This document shows positions 48,210 through 60,906 of a DNA stretch of 64,000 bases, one piece after another (positions within the stretch are counted from its first letter, which is position 1; every line of letters begins with the position of its first letter). The stretch is from Klebsiella sp. RIT-PI-d (lineage in GTDB: Bacteria > Pseudomonadota > Gammaproteobacteria > Enterobacterales > Enterobacteriaceae). The stretch covers positions 18,593-82,592 of the forward strand of contig NZ_LGIT01000005.1 in NCBI RefSeq assembly GCF_001187865.1, in the 5' to 3' direction. Under the pieces are notes generated by a model. That model was given only the letters and a program-made list of their open reading frames with translations, was not told the DNA's origin and ran no database searches. Both the position numbers and the translations under genes were made by a program.

Positions 48210-48815
48210 ATGCCGTTCAAACCTTTAATCACTGCGGGCGTAGAGAATGCCCTCAACGCCTTTTTGTGGCGTGAGCGCGGCCTGAAACCTGCTCGTCAGC
48301 GTCTGCACGGGAAAGTATTACGCGTTGTGCTGAAAGAGTTCTCATCGCCGCTGGTGCTTTGCTTTAGCGAGCGGCAGGTCGATGTGCTGGGTGAGTGGGA
48401 AGGTGAAGCGGACTGTACGGTAACCACTCGCCTGAGCGTATTGCCAAAACTGCGCGATCGCCAGCAGCTCACTGCGTTAATCCGTAGCGGCGAGCTGGAC
48501 GTTAACGGCGACATTCAGGTGGTACAAAATTTTGTTGCCCTAAGCGATTTGGCAGAACTGGACCCGGCGGAATTACTGGCTCCATGGACCGGCGATATCG
48601 CGGCTGAAGGCATAAGCCGGGTTTTACGGCGCGGAGCGACCTTTCTTAATCACAGTGCGCGGCGTCAGCAGAGGTATGTCGCTGATGCGCTGACAGAAGA
48701 GTGGCGTCTGGCGCCCGGCGCGCTGGAAGTTGTATGGTTTGCTGAAGAAGTCGCTGCCGTCGAACGTGCAGCAGATAATCTAACGACACGGCTGGAAAAA
48801 CTGGAGGACAAATGA
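48210..48815 (+). CDS. ubiJ: Ubiquinone biosynthesis accessory factor UbiJ
   Basis: 201 residues with an SCP2-type lipid-binding domain in the N-terminal half (about 10-115) and a helical C-terminus. In E. coli it works with UbiK in the soluble Ubi complex that handles hydrophobic quinone intermediates. Its stop overlaps the ubiB ATG (ATGA). In E. coli an sRNA called EsrE lies in the 3' part; nothing here lets me confirm or deny it. Confidence 0.94.
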   Translation: MPFKPLITAGVENALNAFLWRERGLKPARQRLHGKVLRVVLKEFSSPLVLCFSERQVDVLGEWEGEADCTVTTRLSVLPKLRDRQQLTALIRSGELDVNGDIQVVQNFVALSDLAELDPAELLAPWTGDIAAEGISRVLRRGATFLNHSARRQQRYVADALTEEWRLAPGALEVVWFAEEVAAVERAADNLTTRLEKLEDK

Positions 48816-50452
48816 CGCCAGGTGAAGTTCGCCGCCTGTATTTTATCATCCAGACATTTTTGAGTTATGGACTCGATGAGCTGATCCCAAGAATGCGCCT
48901 GACGTTGCCGCTAAGGCTCTGGCGGCGTACGCTATTCTGGATGCCCAACCGGCATAAAGATCGGCAGTTAGGCGAACGTCTGCGGCTGGCATTGCAGGAG
49001 CTTGGTCCGGTGTGGATTAAGTTCGGGCAAATGCTCTCAACACGTCGCGATCTTTTCCCGCCGCTGATTGCCGATCAGCTCGCCCTGCTACAGGATAAAG
49101 TGGCTCCCTTTGACGGTAGACTTGCTAAGCAGCAGATCGAAAAAGCGATGGGTGACAGACCGGTAGAAACATGGTTTGACGATTTCGATATCAACCCGCT
49201 GGCATCGGCTTCGATTGCTCAGGTTCATACGGCGACGCTAAAAGAAACCGGTAAAAAGGTGGTCATCAAAGTGATCCGCCCGGATATTCTGCCGGTCATC
49301 AAAGCCGATATGAAACTTATTCACCGGCTGGCACGCTGGGTACCACGGCTATTACCGGACGGCCGTCGTTTGCGTCCGATGGAAGTGGTGCGCGAGTACG
49401 AAAAGACGCTGATTGATGAGCTTGATTTGCTGCGCGAAGCGGCAAATGCCATTCAGCTACGCCGCAATTTTGAAAACAGTCCAATGCTGTATGTGCCGGA
49501 AGTTTATTCTGACTACTGTAGCCAGAACATGCTGGTAATGGAGCGTATTTACGGCATTCCTATTTCCGATGTTGCCCAGCTGGAGCAGCATGGCACTAAC
49601 ATGAAACTGCTGGCCGAGCGTGGTGTTCAGGTTTTCTTTACCCAGGTTTTCCGCGACAGCTTCTTCCATGCGGATATGCATCCGGGCAATATTTTCGTCA
49701 GCTATGAACATCCGGAAGATCCGCAATATATTGGTATTGATTGCGGCATCGTAGGGTCGCTGAACAAAGAAGATAAGCGCTATCTGGCAGAGAATTTTAT
49801 CGCCTTTTTCAACCGCGATTATCGCAAAGTGGCTGAGCTTCACGTCGATTCTGGCTGGGTACCGCCGGACACCAACGTTGAAGAGTTTGAGTTTGCCATA
49901 CGCACCGTCTGCGAACCTATCTTTGAGAAACCGCTGGCTGAAATTTCGTTTGGTCACGTACTGCTGAATCTGTTTAACACGGCGCGCCGCTTCAACATGG
50001 AAGTGCAGCCGCAGCTGGTGCTGCTGCAAAAAACGCTGCTTTATGTTGAAGGCGTGGGCAGACAGCTTTACCCGCAGCTGGATCTGTGGAAAACGGCGAA
50101 ACCTTTCCTTGAGACATGGATTAAGGATCAGGTCGGCATTCCGTCGTTGATTAGAGCCTGCAAAGAAAAAGCACCGTTCTGGATTGAGAAAATGCCGGAA
50201 TTACCTGAACTGATCTACAACAGCCTGCGCCAGCACAAGCAATTGCAGTACAGTGTTGATAAAATAGCCGTTGAATTACAGGCCAATCACGTGCGGCAAG
50301 GCCAGTCCCGCTATTTATTTGGTATCGGGGCAACATTGATTCTGAGCGGCACGTTGCTGTTGATTAATCGGCCCGAGTGGGAAATGATGCCTGCATGGCT
50401 TATTGCCGCTGGCATTGTCTCGTGGCTCGTTGGCTGGCGTAAAACGCGCTAA
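48812..50452 (+). CDS. ubiB: Ubiquinone biosynthesis kinase-like protein UbiB
   Basis: 546 residues, as in E. coli. ABC1/ADCK/UbiB atypical kinase family, thought to drive lipid extraction by ATPase activity. Signatures are the KxGQ motif ([14 protein letters not shown] near 70), the Ala-rich loop ASASIAQVH replacing the P-loop, Glu in the DELDLLREA helix, and the catalytic [11 protein letters not shown] with the following DCG (IGIDCGIVG). Two C-terminal membrane segments lie near 498-545. Translationally coupled to ubiJ. Confidence 0.97.
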   Translation: MTPGEVRRLYFIIQTFLSYGLDELIPRMRLTLPLRLWRRTLFWMPNRHKDRQLGERLRLALQELGPVWIKFGQMLSTRRDLFPPLIADQLALLQDKVAPFDGRLAKQQIEKAMGDRPVETWFDDFDINPLASASIAQVHTATLKETGKKVVIKVIRPDILPVIKADMKLIHRLARWVPRLLPDGRRLRPMEVVREYEKTLIDELDLLREAANAIQLRRNFENSPMLYVPEVYSDYCSQNMLVMERIYGIPISDVAQLEQHGTNMKLLAERGVQVFFTQVFRDSFFHADMHPGNIFVSYEHPEDPQYIGIDCGIVGSLNKEDKRYLAENFIAFFNRDYRKVAELHVDSGWVPPDTNVEEFEFAIRTVCEPIFEKPLAEISFGHVLLNLFNTARRFNMEVQPQLVLLQKTLLYVEGVGRQLYPQLDLWKTAKPFLETWIKDQVGIPSLIRACKEKAPFWIEKMPELPELIYNSLRQHKQLQYSVDKIAVELQANHVRQGQSRYLFGIGATLILSGTLLLINRPEWEMMPAWLIAAGIVSWLVGWRKTR

Positions 50453-50536
50453 ATTTTGTATCGCGATCGCAAATGCTATGCGATCTGCTTAGTTATTCAC
50501 GCTCGCCGTCCTGCGAGTTGATAGTGAGGATTTTGT

Positions 50537-50788
50537 ATGGGTGGTATTAGCATTTGGCAGTTATTGATTATCGTGGTTATCGTGGTATTGCTGTTTGGTA
50601 CCAAGAAACTCAGTTCTCTGGGGTCCGATCTGGGGTCTTCGATCAAAGGCTTTAAAAAAGCAATGAGCGATGACGACAAGCCGAATACGTCTTCTCAGGA
50701 TGCTGATTTCACGGCGAAAACGCTGACTGAAAAGCAGGAAGAGGCCAAAAAAGAAGAGATTAAACGCCACGACGACAAGCAGGTGTAA
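50537..50788 (+). CDS. tatA: Sec-independent translocase protein TatA
   Basis: Pore-forming subunit of the twin-arginine export pathway; 83 residues (E. coli 89, shorter in the charged tail). One N-terminal membrane helix (about 2-20), the conserved FGTKKL hinge, then an amphipathic helix ([14 protein letters not shown]) and a highly charged tail. It leads tatABC; a GTGAGGA Shine-Dalgarno precedes the ATG. Confidence 0.97.
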   Translation: MGGISIWQLLIIVVIVVLLFGTKKLSSLGSDLGSSIKGFKKAMSDDDKPNTSSQDADFTAKTLTEKQEEAKKEEIKRHDDKQV

Positions 50789-50791
50789 TTC

Positions 50792-51322
50792 GTGTTCGAG
50801 ATTGGATTTAGTGAACTGCTACTGGTATTCGTGATTGGCCTGATTGTTCTCGGGCCAAAACGTCTGCCGGTCGCTGTCAAAACGGTTGTCGGCTGGATCC
50901 GCGCAATGCGCTCTCTGGCCTCAACAGTGCAAAATGAGCTGGCGCAGGAATTAAAGCTCCAGGAGCTTCAGGACAGCCTGAAGAAAGTGGAGAAGGCCAG
51001 CCTCAATAATTTATCGCCTGAGCTGAAAGCCTCAATGGATGAACTGCGGGAAGCGGCGGAATCTATGAAACGTTCTTACAGCGCTCACGATCCTGAGAAA
51101 GAGAGTGACGAAGCCCATACCATCCATAATCCGCTGGTAAAAGGCAACGAAGCACAGCATGAAGGCGTTACCCCTGCAACCGCAGTACATCAGGCCAGCG
51201 CCGAGGAGCAGTCTCCTCTACAGCCTGAGGCACAGGCGAGTGATGCTCCCGTTACGCTGGCAAAAAAGCCGGTAGCCGCACCGGTTTCTGACTCATCCTC
51301 TTCTTCAAGTGATAAATCGTAA
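50792..51322 (+). CDS. tatB: Sec-independent translocase protein TatB
   Basis: 176 residues (E. coli 171), GTG start, three bases after tatA. It has the N-terminal helix [22 protein letters not shown], whose Glu8 and GP motif contact TatC, then a long amphipathic and helical stretch ([17 protein letters not shown]), and a low-complexity Ala/Pro/Ser tail ending in a run of serines. Forms the signal-peptide receptor with TatC. Confidence 0.96.
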   Translation: MFEIGFSELLLVFVIGLIVLGPKRLPVAVKTVVGWIRAMRSLASTVQNELAQELKLQELQDSLKKVEKASLNNLSPELKASMDELREAAESMKRSYSAHDPEKESDEAHTIHNPLVKGNEAQHEGVTPATAVHQASAEEQSPLQPEAQASDAPVTLAKKPVAAPVSDSSSSSSDKS

Positions 51323-51324
51323 AC

Positions 51325-52092
51325 ATGGCCGTAGAAGATACTCAACCGCTTATCGCGCATCTTATTGAACTGCGCAAGCGCCTGCTTAACAGCATTATTG
51401 CCGTTGTCGCCATTTTCCTGGCGCTGGTGTACTTTGCTAATGACATTTACCACCTGGTCGCCGCACCGCTGATTAAGCAAATGCCGCTGGGCGCAACAAT
51501 GATTGCCACCGATGTGGCATCGCCGTTTTTTACCCCGATAAAACTGACCTTCATGGTATCGGTCATTTTATCCGCACCGGTGATCCTCTATCAGGTCTGG
51601 GCTTTCGTTGCGCCTGCACTCTATAAGCACGAACGCCGCCTGGTCATGCCGCTGCTGGTCTCCAGTACGCTGCTATTTTATATCGGTATGGCGTTTGCCT
51701 ACCTTGTCGTCTTCCCGCTGGCGTTTGGTTTTCTGACGCACACCGCGCCAGAAGGGGTACAGGTTTCGACGGATATTAGCAGCTATCTGAGCTTTGTTAT
51801 GTCGCTGTTCATGGCCTTTGGCGTGGCATTTGAAGTTCCTGTCGCCATTATTCTTATCTGCTGGTTGGGTATAACCACGCCTGAAGATCTGCGTGCCAAA
51901 CGTCCTTATGTGCTGGTTGGCGCATTTGTCGTCGGGATGCTGTTGACGCCGCCGGACGTTTTTTCGCAGACGTTGCTGGCGATCCCGATGTACTGTCTGT
52001 TTGAAGTGGGCCTGTTTTTCTCCCGCTTCTACGTTGGCAAACGTCGCACCCGCCACGATGATGCAGAGCAGGAAACAGAAAGCGAAGAGTAA
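51325..52092 (+). CDS. tatC: Sec-independent translocase protein TatC
   Basis: 255 residues (E. coli 258), six membrane segments. It opens [22 protein letters not shown], whose LIELRKRL motif and the following conserved Glu bind the twin-arginine signal. PALYKHERR in the first cytoplasmic loop and PPDVFSQ near the end are family signatures. It begins three bases after tatB; an intrinsic terminator follows within nine bases. Confidence 0.97.
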   Translation: MAVEDTQPLIAHLIELRKRLLNSIIAVVAIFLALVYFANDIYHLVAAPLIKQMPLGATMIATDVASPFFTPIKLTFMVSVILSAPVILYQVWAFVAPALYKHERRLVMPLLVSSTLLFYIGMAFAYLVVFPLAFGFLTHTAPEGVQVSTDISSYLSFVMSLFMAFGVAFEVPVAIILICWLGITTPEDLRAKRPYVLVGAFVVGMLLTPPDVFSQTLLAIPMYCLFEVGLFFSRFYVGKRRTRHDDAEQETESEE

Positions 52093-52096
52093 TGTT

Positions 52097-52121
52097 AACC
52101 GCCCAAAAAGGGCGGTTTTTT
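52097..52121 (+). terminator. Terminator after tatC
   Basis: Stem AACCGCCC / GGGCGGTT (52097-52104 and 52110-52117) with a five-A loop, running into TTTT. It separates tatABC from tatD, which lies 42 bases after tatC. Confidence 0.88.
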
Positions 52122-52133
52122 GTAGGGAATACT

Positions 52134-52916
52134 ATGTTTGATATCGGTGTAAATCTGACCAGTTCGCAGTTTGCCAACGATTATATGGATGTTGTCGAAC
52201 GTGCGCAGCGCGCAGGCGTCAAAGGAATGCTGTTAACCGGCACCAATCTACATGAAAGTGAGCAGGCGCAGCGGATGGCGACGCAATTAGAAGGATGCTG
52301 GTCAACGGCTGGCGTTCATCCTCACGACAGTAGCAGCTGGAGCCAGGACGTTGCTGATGCTATTTATGCGCTGTCAACGCAGCCGGAAGTGGTGGCAATT
52401 GGCGAATGCGGCCTGGATTTCAATCGTAACTATTCTACGCCACAGGCACAGGAAGCCGCATTCAGTGCGCAACTGGCGATAGCCGCCGAACGCAGTATGC
52501 CGGTTTTCCTTCACTGTCGGGATGCCCACCCACGCTTTATGGCCTTGCTGGAACCCTGGCTGGATAAGCTTCCGGGCGCAGTCGTGCATTGCTTTACCGG
52601 TACACGTGAGGAGATGCAGCAGTGTATTGATCGCGGGTTATACGTCGGCATTACCGGCTGGGTTTGCGATGAGCGTCGCGGACTGGAACTCAGGGAACTG
52701 TTGCCCTTTATTCCTGCTGACCGGCTGATGATTGAAACCGATGCGCCATGGTTGTTACCACGCGATATCCGGCCGAAACCTGCGTCACGGCGCAATGAAC
52801 CCGCACTGCTTAAGCATATTCTGGAACGCGTGGCATACTGGCGCGGCGAGGATCCTGAACAGCTGGAAAGTTATACCGATGCTAATGTCAAAGCGTTGTT
52901 TCGCATTCAGTTTTAA
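52134..52916 (+). CDS. tatD: 3'-5' DNase/RNase TatD
   Basis: Metal-dependent TIM-barrel hydrolase, not needed for Tat export despite the name; reported as an exonuclease in oxidative damage repair and apoptotic-like DNA degradation. 260 residues from the ATG at 52134, with AGGGA upstream. Metal residues: Glu in GECGLDF near 91, His in HCRDA and HCFTGT, and Asp in [11 protein letters not shown]. The HxH motif found at the N-terminus in most TatD-family proteins is replaced by GVN ([11 protein letters not shown]), as in E. coli TatD. Convergent with rfaH, three bases apart. Confidence 0.95.
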   Translation: MFDIGVNLTSSQFANDYMDVVERAQRAGVKGMLLTGTNLHESEQAQRMATQLEGCWSTAGVHPHDSSSWSQDVADAIYALSTQPEVVAIGECGLDFNRNYSTPQAQEAAFSAQLAIAAERSMPVFLHCRDAHPRFMALLEPWLDKLPGAVVHCFTGTREEMQQCIDRGLYVGITGWVCDERRGLELRELLPFIPADRLMIETDAPWLLPRDIRPKPASRRNEPALLKHILERVAYWRGEDPEQLESYTDANVKALFRIQF

Positions 52917-52919
52917 GCA

Positions 52920-53408
52920 TCAGACCTTGCGGAATTCTGTGTTTTTAACGCTATGCTTAATCTGCTTGTTCAGCAGATTAAGCAGCAGCATTGAGCGTGC
53001 TTCACCATCTGGCTCAGTAAAAATAGCCTCCAGGCCTTCGAATGCGCCTTCGGTGATCAGCACGCTGTCACCAGGATAAGGCGTTTGTGGATCGGTTATC
53101 CCCTCAGGGCTGGCAATGGAAAGCTGATGAATAACGGATGATGGAACGGTCGCCGCGTTTGCGCCAAAACGGACAAAATGGCTGACCCCGCGGGTAGCGT
53201 TGATTGTCGTGGTATGGATGACTTCAGGATCGAACTCGACGAACATATAATTGGGGAACAGTGGCTCACTGACAGGCGTTCTTTTGCCACGCACTATTTT
53301 CTCGAGGGTGATCATCGGCGTCACGCAGTTAACCGACTGTCGCTCCAGATGTTCCTGAGCTCGCTGAAGTTGCCCGCGTTTGCAGTACAGTAAATACCAG
53401 GCTTGCAT
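52920..53408 (-). CDS. rfaH: Transcription antiterminator RfaH
   Basis: NusG paralogue recruited at ops elements to promote expression of LPS core, capsule and hemolysin operons. 162 residues from the ATG at 53408 ([14 protein letters not shown]), as in E. coli. The N-terminal NGN domain is about 1-100, and the fold-switching KOW domain about 115-162 ([23 protein letters not shown]). The frame is open to 53447, but that would add 13 residues. No ops-like element is seen in this window. Confidence 0.96.
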   Translation of the reverse strand: MQAWYLLYCKRGQLQRAQEHLERQSVNCVTPMITLEKIVRGKRTPVSEPLFPNYMFVEFDPEVIHTTTINATRGVSHFVRFGANAATVPSSVIHQLSIASPEGITDPQTPYPGDSVLITEGAFEGLEAIFTEPDGEARSMLLLNLLNKQIKHSVKNTEFRKV

Positions 53409-53584
53409 AATGACTCTATTCCGCTTATCCCGGCGCAAGCATAACAAAAGGTCGTCCTTAAGTTAATTCTAATCACCTCTGGCAATGCGTGGGATTGGAA
53501 TTTACCTTAATTTAACAAAAATACAGCATCGCTGTGCCTTAGGCCGTATAATAAACCGCTGACAAAGAGGCCATAACTGACGCC

Positions 53585-55066
53585 ATGAAATACCACGATT
53601 TACGCGATTTTCTGACGCTGCTGGAAAAGCAGGGTGAACTTAAACGTATTACGCTTGCGGTCGATCCTCATCTTGAAATCACCGAAATTGCCGACCGCAC
53701 ATTACGTGCTGGTGGGCCAGCGCTGCTGTTTGAAAATCCTAAGGGTTACGACATGCCGGTACTGTGTAATCTTTTTGGCACCCCTGAACGCGTGGCAATG
53801 GGAATGGGGCAGCAGGATGTTAAAGCGCTACGTGAAGTCGGCAAGCTGCTGGCCTTCCTGAAAGAGCCAGAGCCGCCGAAAGGATTTCGCGATCTTTTCG
53901 ACAAACTTCCGCAGTTTAAACAAGTCCTGAACATGCCGACTAAGCGTCTGCGTGGTGCGCCGTGTCAGCAAAAAGTGTTTCAGGGCGATGACGTGGATTT
54001 ATCGCGCATTCCCATCATGACCTGCTGGCCTGAAGATGCGGCACCGCTGATTACGTGGGGACTTACGGTAACGCGTGGTCCGCATAAAGAGCGGCAAAAT
54101 CTGGGTATTTATCGCCAGCAGCTAATAGGTAAAAATAAGCTGATTATGCGCTGGCTGTCACATCGCGGTGGCGCCCTGGATTACCAGGAGTGGTGTGCTG
54201 CGCATCCTGGTGAACGCTTTCCGGTTGCCGTCGCGCTGGGAGCCGATCCGGCGACTATTCTCGGTGCGGTAACTCCGGTTCCCGACACGCTTTCCGAATA
54301 TGCATTTGCCGGGCTGCTGCGCGGAACGAAAACAGAGGTTGTGAAGTGCGTGTCCAACGATCTGGAAGTGCCTGCCAGCGCGGAAATCGTGCTTGAGGGG
54401 TACATTGAGTCAGGCGAAATGGCCCCGGAAGGTCCGTATGGCGATCATACCGGTTACTATAACGAAGTGGATAATTTTCCGGTCTTTACCGTAACGCATA
54501 TTACGCAGCGGAAAGATGCGATTTATCATTCGACCTATACCGGACGTCCACCCGATGAGCCGGCAGTACTGGGCGTGGCGCTCAACGAAGTCTTCGTCCC
54601 TATTTTGCAAAAGCAATTTCCAGAAATTGTCGATTTTTATCTTCCCCCGGAAGGCTGCTCTTATCGCCTGGCCGTGGTAACAATGAAAAAACAGTACCCT
54701 GGTCATGCCAAACGCGTGATGATGGGCGTCTGGTCTTTTCTACGCCAGTTTATGTACACTAAGTTTGTTATCGTCTGCGATGATGATGTTAATGCTCGCG
54801 ACTGGAACGATGTGATCTGGGCGATCACTACCCGTATGGACCCGGCGCGTGATACGGTACTGGTAGAAAATACACCAATAGATTATCTGGATTTTGCCTC
54901 TCCGGTTTCTGGTCTTGGCTCCAAAATGGGTCTGGATGCTACGAATAAATGGCCGGGAGAGACGCAGCGGGAATGGGGGCGCCCCATCAAAAAAGATCCT
55001 GCTGTAACGGCACGTATTGATGCCATCTGGGATGAACTGGCTATCTTTAATGAGAGTAAGCGCTAA
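53585..55066 (+). CDS. ubiD: 4-hydroxy-3-polyprenylbenzoate decarboxylase UbiD
   Basis: Prenylated-FMN-dependent decarboxylase in ubiquinone synthesis, needing UbiX from elsewhere. 493 residues (E. coli 497). The prFMN-binding region [13 protein letters not shown] is near 175, and the catalytic E-D-E triad is expected around [22 protein letters not shown] near 275-295. The C-terminal domain has [15 protein letters not shown]. The ATG at 53585 is used; upstream is the rfaH-ubiD divergent promoter region of 176 bases. fre follows after 84 bases. Confidence 0.97.
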   Translation: MKYHDLRDFLTLLEKQGELKRITLAVDPHLEITEIADRTLRAGGPALLFENPKGYDMPVLCNLFGTPERVAMGMGQQDVKALREVGKLLAFLKEPEPPKGFRDLFDKLPQFKQVLNMPTKRLRGAPCQQKVFQGDDVDLSRIPIMTCWPEDAAPLITWGLTVTRGPHKERQNLGIYRQQLIGKNKLIMRWLSHRGGALDYQEWCAAHPGERFPVAVALGADPATILGAVTPVPDTLSEYAFAGLLRGTKTEVVKCVSNDLEVPASAEIVLEGYIESGEMAPEGPYGDHTGYYNEVDNFPVFTVTHITQRKDAIYHSTYTGRPPDEPAVLGVALNEVFVPILQKQFPEIVDFYLPPEGCSYRLAVVTMKKQYPGHAKRVMMGVWSFLRQFMYTKFVIVCDDDVNARDWNDVIWAITTRMDPARDTVLVENTPIDYLDFASPVSGLGSKMGLDATNKWPGETQREWGRPIKKDPAVTARIDAIWDELAIFNESKR

Positions 55067-55150
55067 CCCCGGACGGTGAGTCAGAGTGGCATATTGCCAT
55101 TCATCTGCAACCTGAAGTGTGATGAATAAAAGACCCGACAGAGGGAAACC

Positions 55151-55852
55151 ATGACAACCTTAAGCTGTAAAGTGACCTCGGTGGAAGCGATCACCGACAC
55201 TGTGTATCGCGTCCGCCTGGTGCCGGAAACCGCGTTTTCTTTTCGCGCAGGCCAGTACCTGATGGTCGTCATGGATGAGCGTGACAAACGTCCCTTTTCC
55301 ATGGCGTCTACTCCGTCTGAAAAAGAGTTTATCGAGCTGCACATTGGCGCTTCTGAACTGAATCTCTACGCGATGGCAGTGATGGACCGTATTCTGAAGG
55401 AGCGTAATATCGTTATTGATATTCCTCACGGAGAAGCGTGGCTGCGTGACGATGAAGAGCGTCCGCTGATCCTGATTGCCGGAGGAACAGGGTTCTCCTA
55501 CGTACGTTCTATTCTGCTGACCGCGCTGGCGCGTAATCCGCATCGTCATATCACCATTTACTGGGGCGGGCGTGAAGAGAAGCATCTTTATGATCTTTCC
55601 GAGCTTGAGGCGCTGTCAGTCAGCCATCCTAATCTGCGTATTGAAGCCGTTGTTGAACAACCGGAAGAAAACTGGCGCGGGCGCACGGGAACGGTATTAA
55701 CCGCAGTGCTTCAGGATCATGGTTCGCTGACCGAACATGATATTTACATTGCCGGGCGCTTCGAAATGGCAAAAATCGCTCGCGATTTATTTTGTAACGA
55801 ACGCGGCGCACGTGAAGATCGTCTGTTCGGCGATGCCTTCGCCTTTATTTAA
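55151..55852 (+). CDS. fre: NAD(P)H-flavin reductase
   Basis: Reduces free FMN, FAD and riboflavin; also supports ribonucleotide reductase activation and ferric reduction. 233 residues, as in E. coli. It has a ferredoxin-reductase-like fold: flavin site RPFSMAS near 46-52, NAD(P)H site [14 protein letters not shown] near 108-121, and the C-terminal [10 protein letters not shown]. The ATG follows AGAGGGA, a strong Shine-Dalgarno. Stem-loop downstream. Confidence 0.97.
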   Translation: MTTLSCKVTSVEAITDTVYRVRLVPETAFSFRAGQYLMVVMDERDKRPFSMASTPSEKEFIELHIGASELNLYAMAVMDRILKERNIVIDIPHGEAWLRDDEERPLILIAGGTGFSYVRSILLTALARNPHRHITIYWGGREEKHLYDLSELEALSVSHPNLRIEAVVEQPEENWRGRTGTVLTAVLQDHGSLTEHDIYIAGRFEMAKIARDLFCNERGAREDRLFGDAFAFI

Positions 55853-55859
55853 GTGTTTA

Positions 55860-55881
55860 CCGGGAAACGTCGCTTTCCCGG
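55860..55881 (+). terminator. Stem-loop after fre
   Basis: Perfect arms CCGGGAAA (55860-55867) and TTTCCCGG (55874-55881) with a six-base loop, followed by TTCCTG. A modest terminator for fre. Confidence 0.65.
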
Positions 55882-55920
55882 TTCCTGATCTTCCTGCCGG
55901 GCTGTAACGCTATTTGGCAT

Positions 55921-55947
55921 AAAAAAAGCCCGCCCCTGACAGGCGGG
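55921..55947 (-). terminator. Intrinsic terminator of fadBA
   Basis: On the minus strand, CCCGCC / GGCGGG arms (55947-55942 and 55934-55929) with a seven-base loop run into seven Ts (55927-55921). It lies about 78 bases beyond the fadA stop. Confidence 0.85.
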
Positions 55948-56024
55948 AAGAACGGCAACTAAACTTTTTCGCTAAGACAGCGTGATGGCGACAGACTGAA
56001 GACGTCAGTCTGCCGTATGTATGA

Positions 56025-57197
<1,173 letters not shown>

Positions 57198-59387
57198 TTA
57201 AGCCGTTTTCAGCTCGCCAACCGGACGGGCAGGCTCAACCTGGGGATAGTACGGTTCGTTGTGGCGCGCTTTCTGCTTCAGACCTTCCGGCACAGCATAA
57301 AGTGGACCAAGGTGCTGATATTGCTGGGCCATATCGAGATATTTAGCGCTGCCAATAGTGTCCAGCCAGCGGAATGCGCCGCCGTGAAACGGTGGGAAAC
57401 CGAGGCCGTAAACCAGCGCCATATCCGCTTCTGCCGGGCTGGCAATAATGCCTTCCTCCAGACAACGCACCACTTCGTTGACCATCGGGATCATCATCCG
57501 CGCGATAATCTCATCGTCACTGAAATCGTGTTTAGTTTCGCTGACGTCGGCCAACAGGCCGGCCACCGCCTCATCCTGTTCTTTCTTCGGCTTACCTTTA
57601 CTGTCTTCTTTATAGCGCCAGAAGCCGAGGCCATTTTTTTGCCCGTAGCGCCCGGCATCAAACAACGCATCGATAGCATCGCGGTAATCTTTCTGCATTC
57701 GCTGCGGAAAACCGGCGGCCATTACCGCCTGCGCATGGTGCGCGGTATCGATACCGACGACGTCCAGTAGATACGCAGGACCCATTGGCCAGCCAAACTG
57801 TTTTTCCATGACCTTATCGACGTTACGGAAGTCTGCGCCATCGCGCAGCAGCTGGCTGAATCCGGCAAAGTAGGGAAACAGGACGCGGTTAACAAAGAAG
57901 CCGGGGCAGTCGTTGACCACAATCGGCGTTTTGCCCATTTTGCTGGCCCAGGCGACAACTTTGGCGAGAGTTTCGTCAGACGTTTTCTCTCCACGGATCA
58001 CTTCAACCAGCGGCATCCGGTGAACCGGATTAAAGAAGTGCATACCACAGAAATTCTCCGGGCGTTTCAGAACGCTTGCCAGTTCGCTAATCGGAATGGT
58101 GGAGGTATTGGACGCGAGCACGGCATCTTCACGCACCTTATCCTCCGTTTCTGCCAATACGGCCTTTTTCACTTTCGGGTTTTCGACCACGGCTTCAACA
58201 ATAATGTCGGCCCGGTCAAAATCGGCATAATGTAAGGTCGGCTGGATAGTGGAAATAATTCCTGCCAGTTTCAGACCGTCGAGCTTGCCGCGCTCAAGTT
58301 GTTTATTGAGTAATTTACCGGCCTCATTCATGCCAAGAGTCAATGATTTCTCATTGATGTCTTTCATGATCACAGGCACACCTTTCGAGGCTGACTGATA
58401 CGCAATGCCGCCGCCCATAATGCCTGCGCCCAGTACGGCCGCCTGCGTCGGTGCCTCTACATCTTTAGTCAGCTTTTTCGCTTTACCTTTCACGTATTGA
58501 TCGTTAAGGAATATCCCGACCAGCGCCCGTGCTTCAGTCGAGTGGGCCAGCGGAACAAAGCTCTTATTTTCCAGCTCCAGCGCTTCTTCCCTGCCATGGC
58601 GTGAAGCGGCTTCGATGGTTTTTACCGCGGTAAGAGGGGCAGGATAATGTTTACCCGCCGTCTGCATCACCATGCCTTTGGCAATGGTAAAACTCATGGT
58701 GGCTTCGATTTTACTAAGATGCAGCGGCTCCAGCTTAGGCTGGCGTTTCGCTTTCCAGTCCAGATCGCCGCTAATAGCCTGCCGCAGGATGGCAATAGCG
58801 CCGTCACGCAATTTTTCTGCCTTTACAACGCCGTCAACCAGCCCAATTTTCAGTGCCCGATCGGCACTGACATCTTTACCGGCAGCAATAATTTCCAGCG
58901 CGCTGTCAGCGCCGAGCAGGCGCGGCAGACGTACCGAGCCGCCAAATCCTGGCATAATACCGAGTTTGGTTTCGGGCAGGCCGATACGCAGATCTGGCGT
59001 TGCCAGACGATAATCCGTCGCCAGCACGCACTCACAGCCGCCGCCTAAGGCGTAGCCGCTGATAGCGGAGACAGTCGGAACCGGCAGATCCTCCAGGCGG
59101 CAAAAAACAGTGTTCGCAAATCGCAGCCACTGACTCAGCTGTTCTGGCGGAACGAGAAACAGTGAGAGAAATTCGGTGATATCAGCGCCTACAATAAACG
59201 CCGCTTTACTGGAACGGAGCAGCAGCCCTTTTAAATCGCGTTGATTTTCCAGCACATCAAGCGCCTGTCCGAGGCTGGCGACGGTTGCAGTGTCGAGTTT
59301 ATTGACCGAACCTGGCGCATCGAACACCAGTTCGGCGATGCCATCTTCCAGCCAGTCAAGGTAAAGCGTTTCGCCTTTATAAAGCAT
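57198..59387 (-). CDS. fadB: Fatty acid oxidation complex alpha subunit FadB
   Basis: Multifunctional enoyl-CoA hydratase/isomerase and L-3-hydroxyacyl-CoA dehydrogenase. 729 residues from the ATG at 59387 ([12 protein letters not shown]), the E. coli length. The hydratase glutamates lie in [13 protein letters not shown] near 119 and [15 protein letters not shown] near 139. The NAD motif [12 protein letters not shown] is near 320, and the dehydrogenase His in [11 protein letters not shown] near 450. A FadR operator lies just upstream. The frame runs to 59408, but those seven residues are not in the family. Confidence 0.97.
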   Translation of the reverse strand: MLYKGETLYLDWLEDGIAELVFDAPGSVNKLDTATVASLGQALDVLENQRDLKGLLLRSSKAAFIVGADITEFLSLFLVPPEQLSQWLRFANTVFCRLEDLPVPTVSAISGYALGGGCECVLATDYRLATPDLRIGLPETKLGIMPGFGGSVRLPRLLGADSALEIIAAGKDVSADRALKIGLVDGVVKAEKLRDGAIAILRQAISGDLDWKAKRQPKLEPLHLSKIEATMSFTIAKGMVMQTAGKHYPAPLTAVKTIEAASRHGREEALELENKSFVPLAHSTEARALVGIFLNDQYVKGKAKKLTKDVEAPTQAAVLGAGIMGGGIAYQSASKGVPVIMKDINEKSLTLGMNEAGKLLNKQLERGKLDGLKLAGIISTIQPTLHYADFDRADIIVEAVVENPKVKKAVLAETEDKVREDAVLASNTSTIPISELASVLKRPENFCGMHFFNPVHRMPLVEVIRGEKTSDETLAKVVAWASKMGKTPIVVNDCPGFFVNRVLFPYFAGFSQLLRDGADFRNVDKVMEKQFGWPMGPAYLLDVVGIDTAHHAQAVMAAGFPQRMQKDYRDAIDALFDAGRYGQKNGLGFWRYKEDSKGKPKKEQDEAVAGLLADVSETKHDFSDDEIIARMMIPMVNEVVRCLEEGIIASPAEADMALVYGLGFPPFHGGAFRWLDTIGSAKYLDMAQQYQHLGPLYAVPEGLKQKARHNEPYYPQVEPARPVGELKTA

Positions 59388-59411
59388 GTCAGTCTCCTGA
59401 ATCCGCAAGGG

Positions 59412-59428
59412 ATCTGGTCATACCAGAT
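59412..59428. promoter_or_regulatory. FadR operator of fadBA
   Basis: ATCTGGTCATACCAGAT, a 17-bp element with perfect 7-bp arms (ATCTGGT/ACCAGAT), 25 bases upstream of the fadB ATG. It closely matches the FadR consensus and the E. coli fadB site. FadR would repress until long-chain acyl-CoA releases it. Confidence 0.85.
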
Positions 59429-59574
59429 GAAGCGGAGTGTGGATTTTATGTTAATAAAATGCAAATTAATCATTAAAAAATTGCTGACTTGATCACGCTC
59501 ATGGGAAATCGCCCGGCCTTTGCGAGGTGTGCTACTATGCGAAGATTAGGGGCTATATTTTGAAGGGTAACAAG

Positions 59575-60906
59575 ATGGAATCGCTGGCTTCACTTTATAA
59601 AAATCATATCGTTACGTTGCAGGAACGCACCCGCGACGTACTGGCACGCTCTCAGCTTGATGCGCTGCTTATTCATTCCGGTGAGCTGTTCAATGTCTTT
59701 CTTGACGACCATCCGTATCCGTTCAAGGTCAACCCGCAATTCAAAGCGTGGGTTCCGGTAACGCAGGTCCCAAACTGCTGGTTGCTGGTGGATGGCGTGA
59801 ATAAACCAAAATTATGGTTTTATCTGCCGGTAGATTACTGGCACAACGTGGAGCCGCTGCCGACGTCATTCTGGACCGAAGAAATTGACGTTATTGCGCT
59901 GCCGAAAGCGGACGGTATTGCCAGCCAGTTACCTGCCGGGCGTAGTAACATCGGCTATATTGGTCCGGTGCCTGAGCGCGCGCTGAGCCTCGACATTCCG
60001 GCCAGCAACATTAACCCAAAAGCGGTTATCGGCTATTTACACTATTACCGGGCTTATAAAACTGACTATGAACTGGCCTGTATGCGTGAAGCGCAAAAAA
60101 CAGCGGTAAACGGTCATCGTGCAGCTGAAGAAGCGTTTCGTTCAGGCATGAGCGAGTTTGATATCAATATTGCCTACCTGACCGCGACCGGTCATCGTGA
60201 TATCGACGTTCCTTACAGCAATATTGTGGCGCTTAATGAACATGCCTCTGTACTGCATTACACTAAGCTCGATCACCATGCGCCATCAGAAATGCGCAGT
60301 TTCTTGCTGGATGCAGGGGCCGAATACAACGGTTATGCAGCCGATCTCACGCGTACCTGGGCGGCGAGCAGCGATAATGACTATGCACAGCTAATCAACG
60401 ATGTGAATGATGAACAGCTGGCGCTTATCGGAACGATGAAAGCAGGCGTCAGCTATGTGGATTATCACATCCAGTTCCATCAGCGCATCGCCAAAATTCT
60501 GCGTAAACATCAGATCCTTGTGGATATGAGTGAAGAGGCGCTGGTAGAAAACGATCTTACCGGACCGTTTATGCCGCACGGTATCGGACATCCGCTGGGC
60601 CTTCAGGTGCATGATGTTGCTGGTTTCATGCAAGATGATACCGGCACTCATCTGGCTGCGCCGTCGAAATATCCTTATCTGCGCTGTACCCGTGTGCTCC
60701 AGCCGGGCATGGTGCTGACTATCGAGCCGGGCATTTATTTTATCGAGTCGTTATTAGCGCCGTGGCGCGAAGGGCAGTTCAGTCAGCATTTCAACTGGCA
60801 GAAAATTGACGCGCTGAAACCGTTTGGCGGTATTCGCATCGAGGATAATGTCGTTATCCATGATAATCATGTTGAGAACATGACGCGGGATCTGAAGCTG
60901 GCGTAA
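59575..60906 (+). CDS. pepQ: Xaa-Pro dipeptidase PepQ
   Basis: Prolidase that hydrolyses dipeptides with C-terminal proline; also known to cleave some organophosphate triesters in vitro. 443 residues from the ATG at 59575 ([12 protein letters not shown]), as in E. coli. Pita-bread metalloenzyme fold with ligands Asp, Asp in [18 protein letters not shown] near 246-257, His in [14 protein letters not shown] near 339, and Glu in TIEPGIYF and RIEDNVV. The frame is open back to 59527. It shares one base with yigZ (TAATG). Confidence 0.96.
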   Translation: MESLASLYKNHIVTLQERTRDVLARSQLDALLIHSGELFNVFLDDHPYPFKVNPQFKAWVPVTQVPNCWLLVDGVNKPKLWFYLPVDYWHNVEPLPTSFWTEEIDVIALPKADGIASQLPAGRSNIGYIGPVPERALSLDIPASNINPKAVIGYLHYYRAYKTDYELACMREAQKTAVNGHRAAEEAFRSGMSEFDINIAYLTATGHRDIDVPYSNIVALNEHASVLHYTKLDHHAPSEMRSFLLDAGAEYNGYAADLTRTWAASSDNDYAQLINDVNDEQLALIGTMKAGVSYVDYHIQFHQRIAKILRKHQILVDMSEEALVENDLTGPFMPHGIGHPLGLQVHDVAGFMQDDTGTHLAAPSKYPYLRCTRVLQPGMVLTIEPGIYFIESLLAPWREGQFSQHFNWQKIDALKPFGGIRIEDNVVIHDNHVENMTRDLKLA

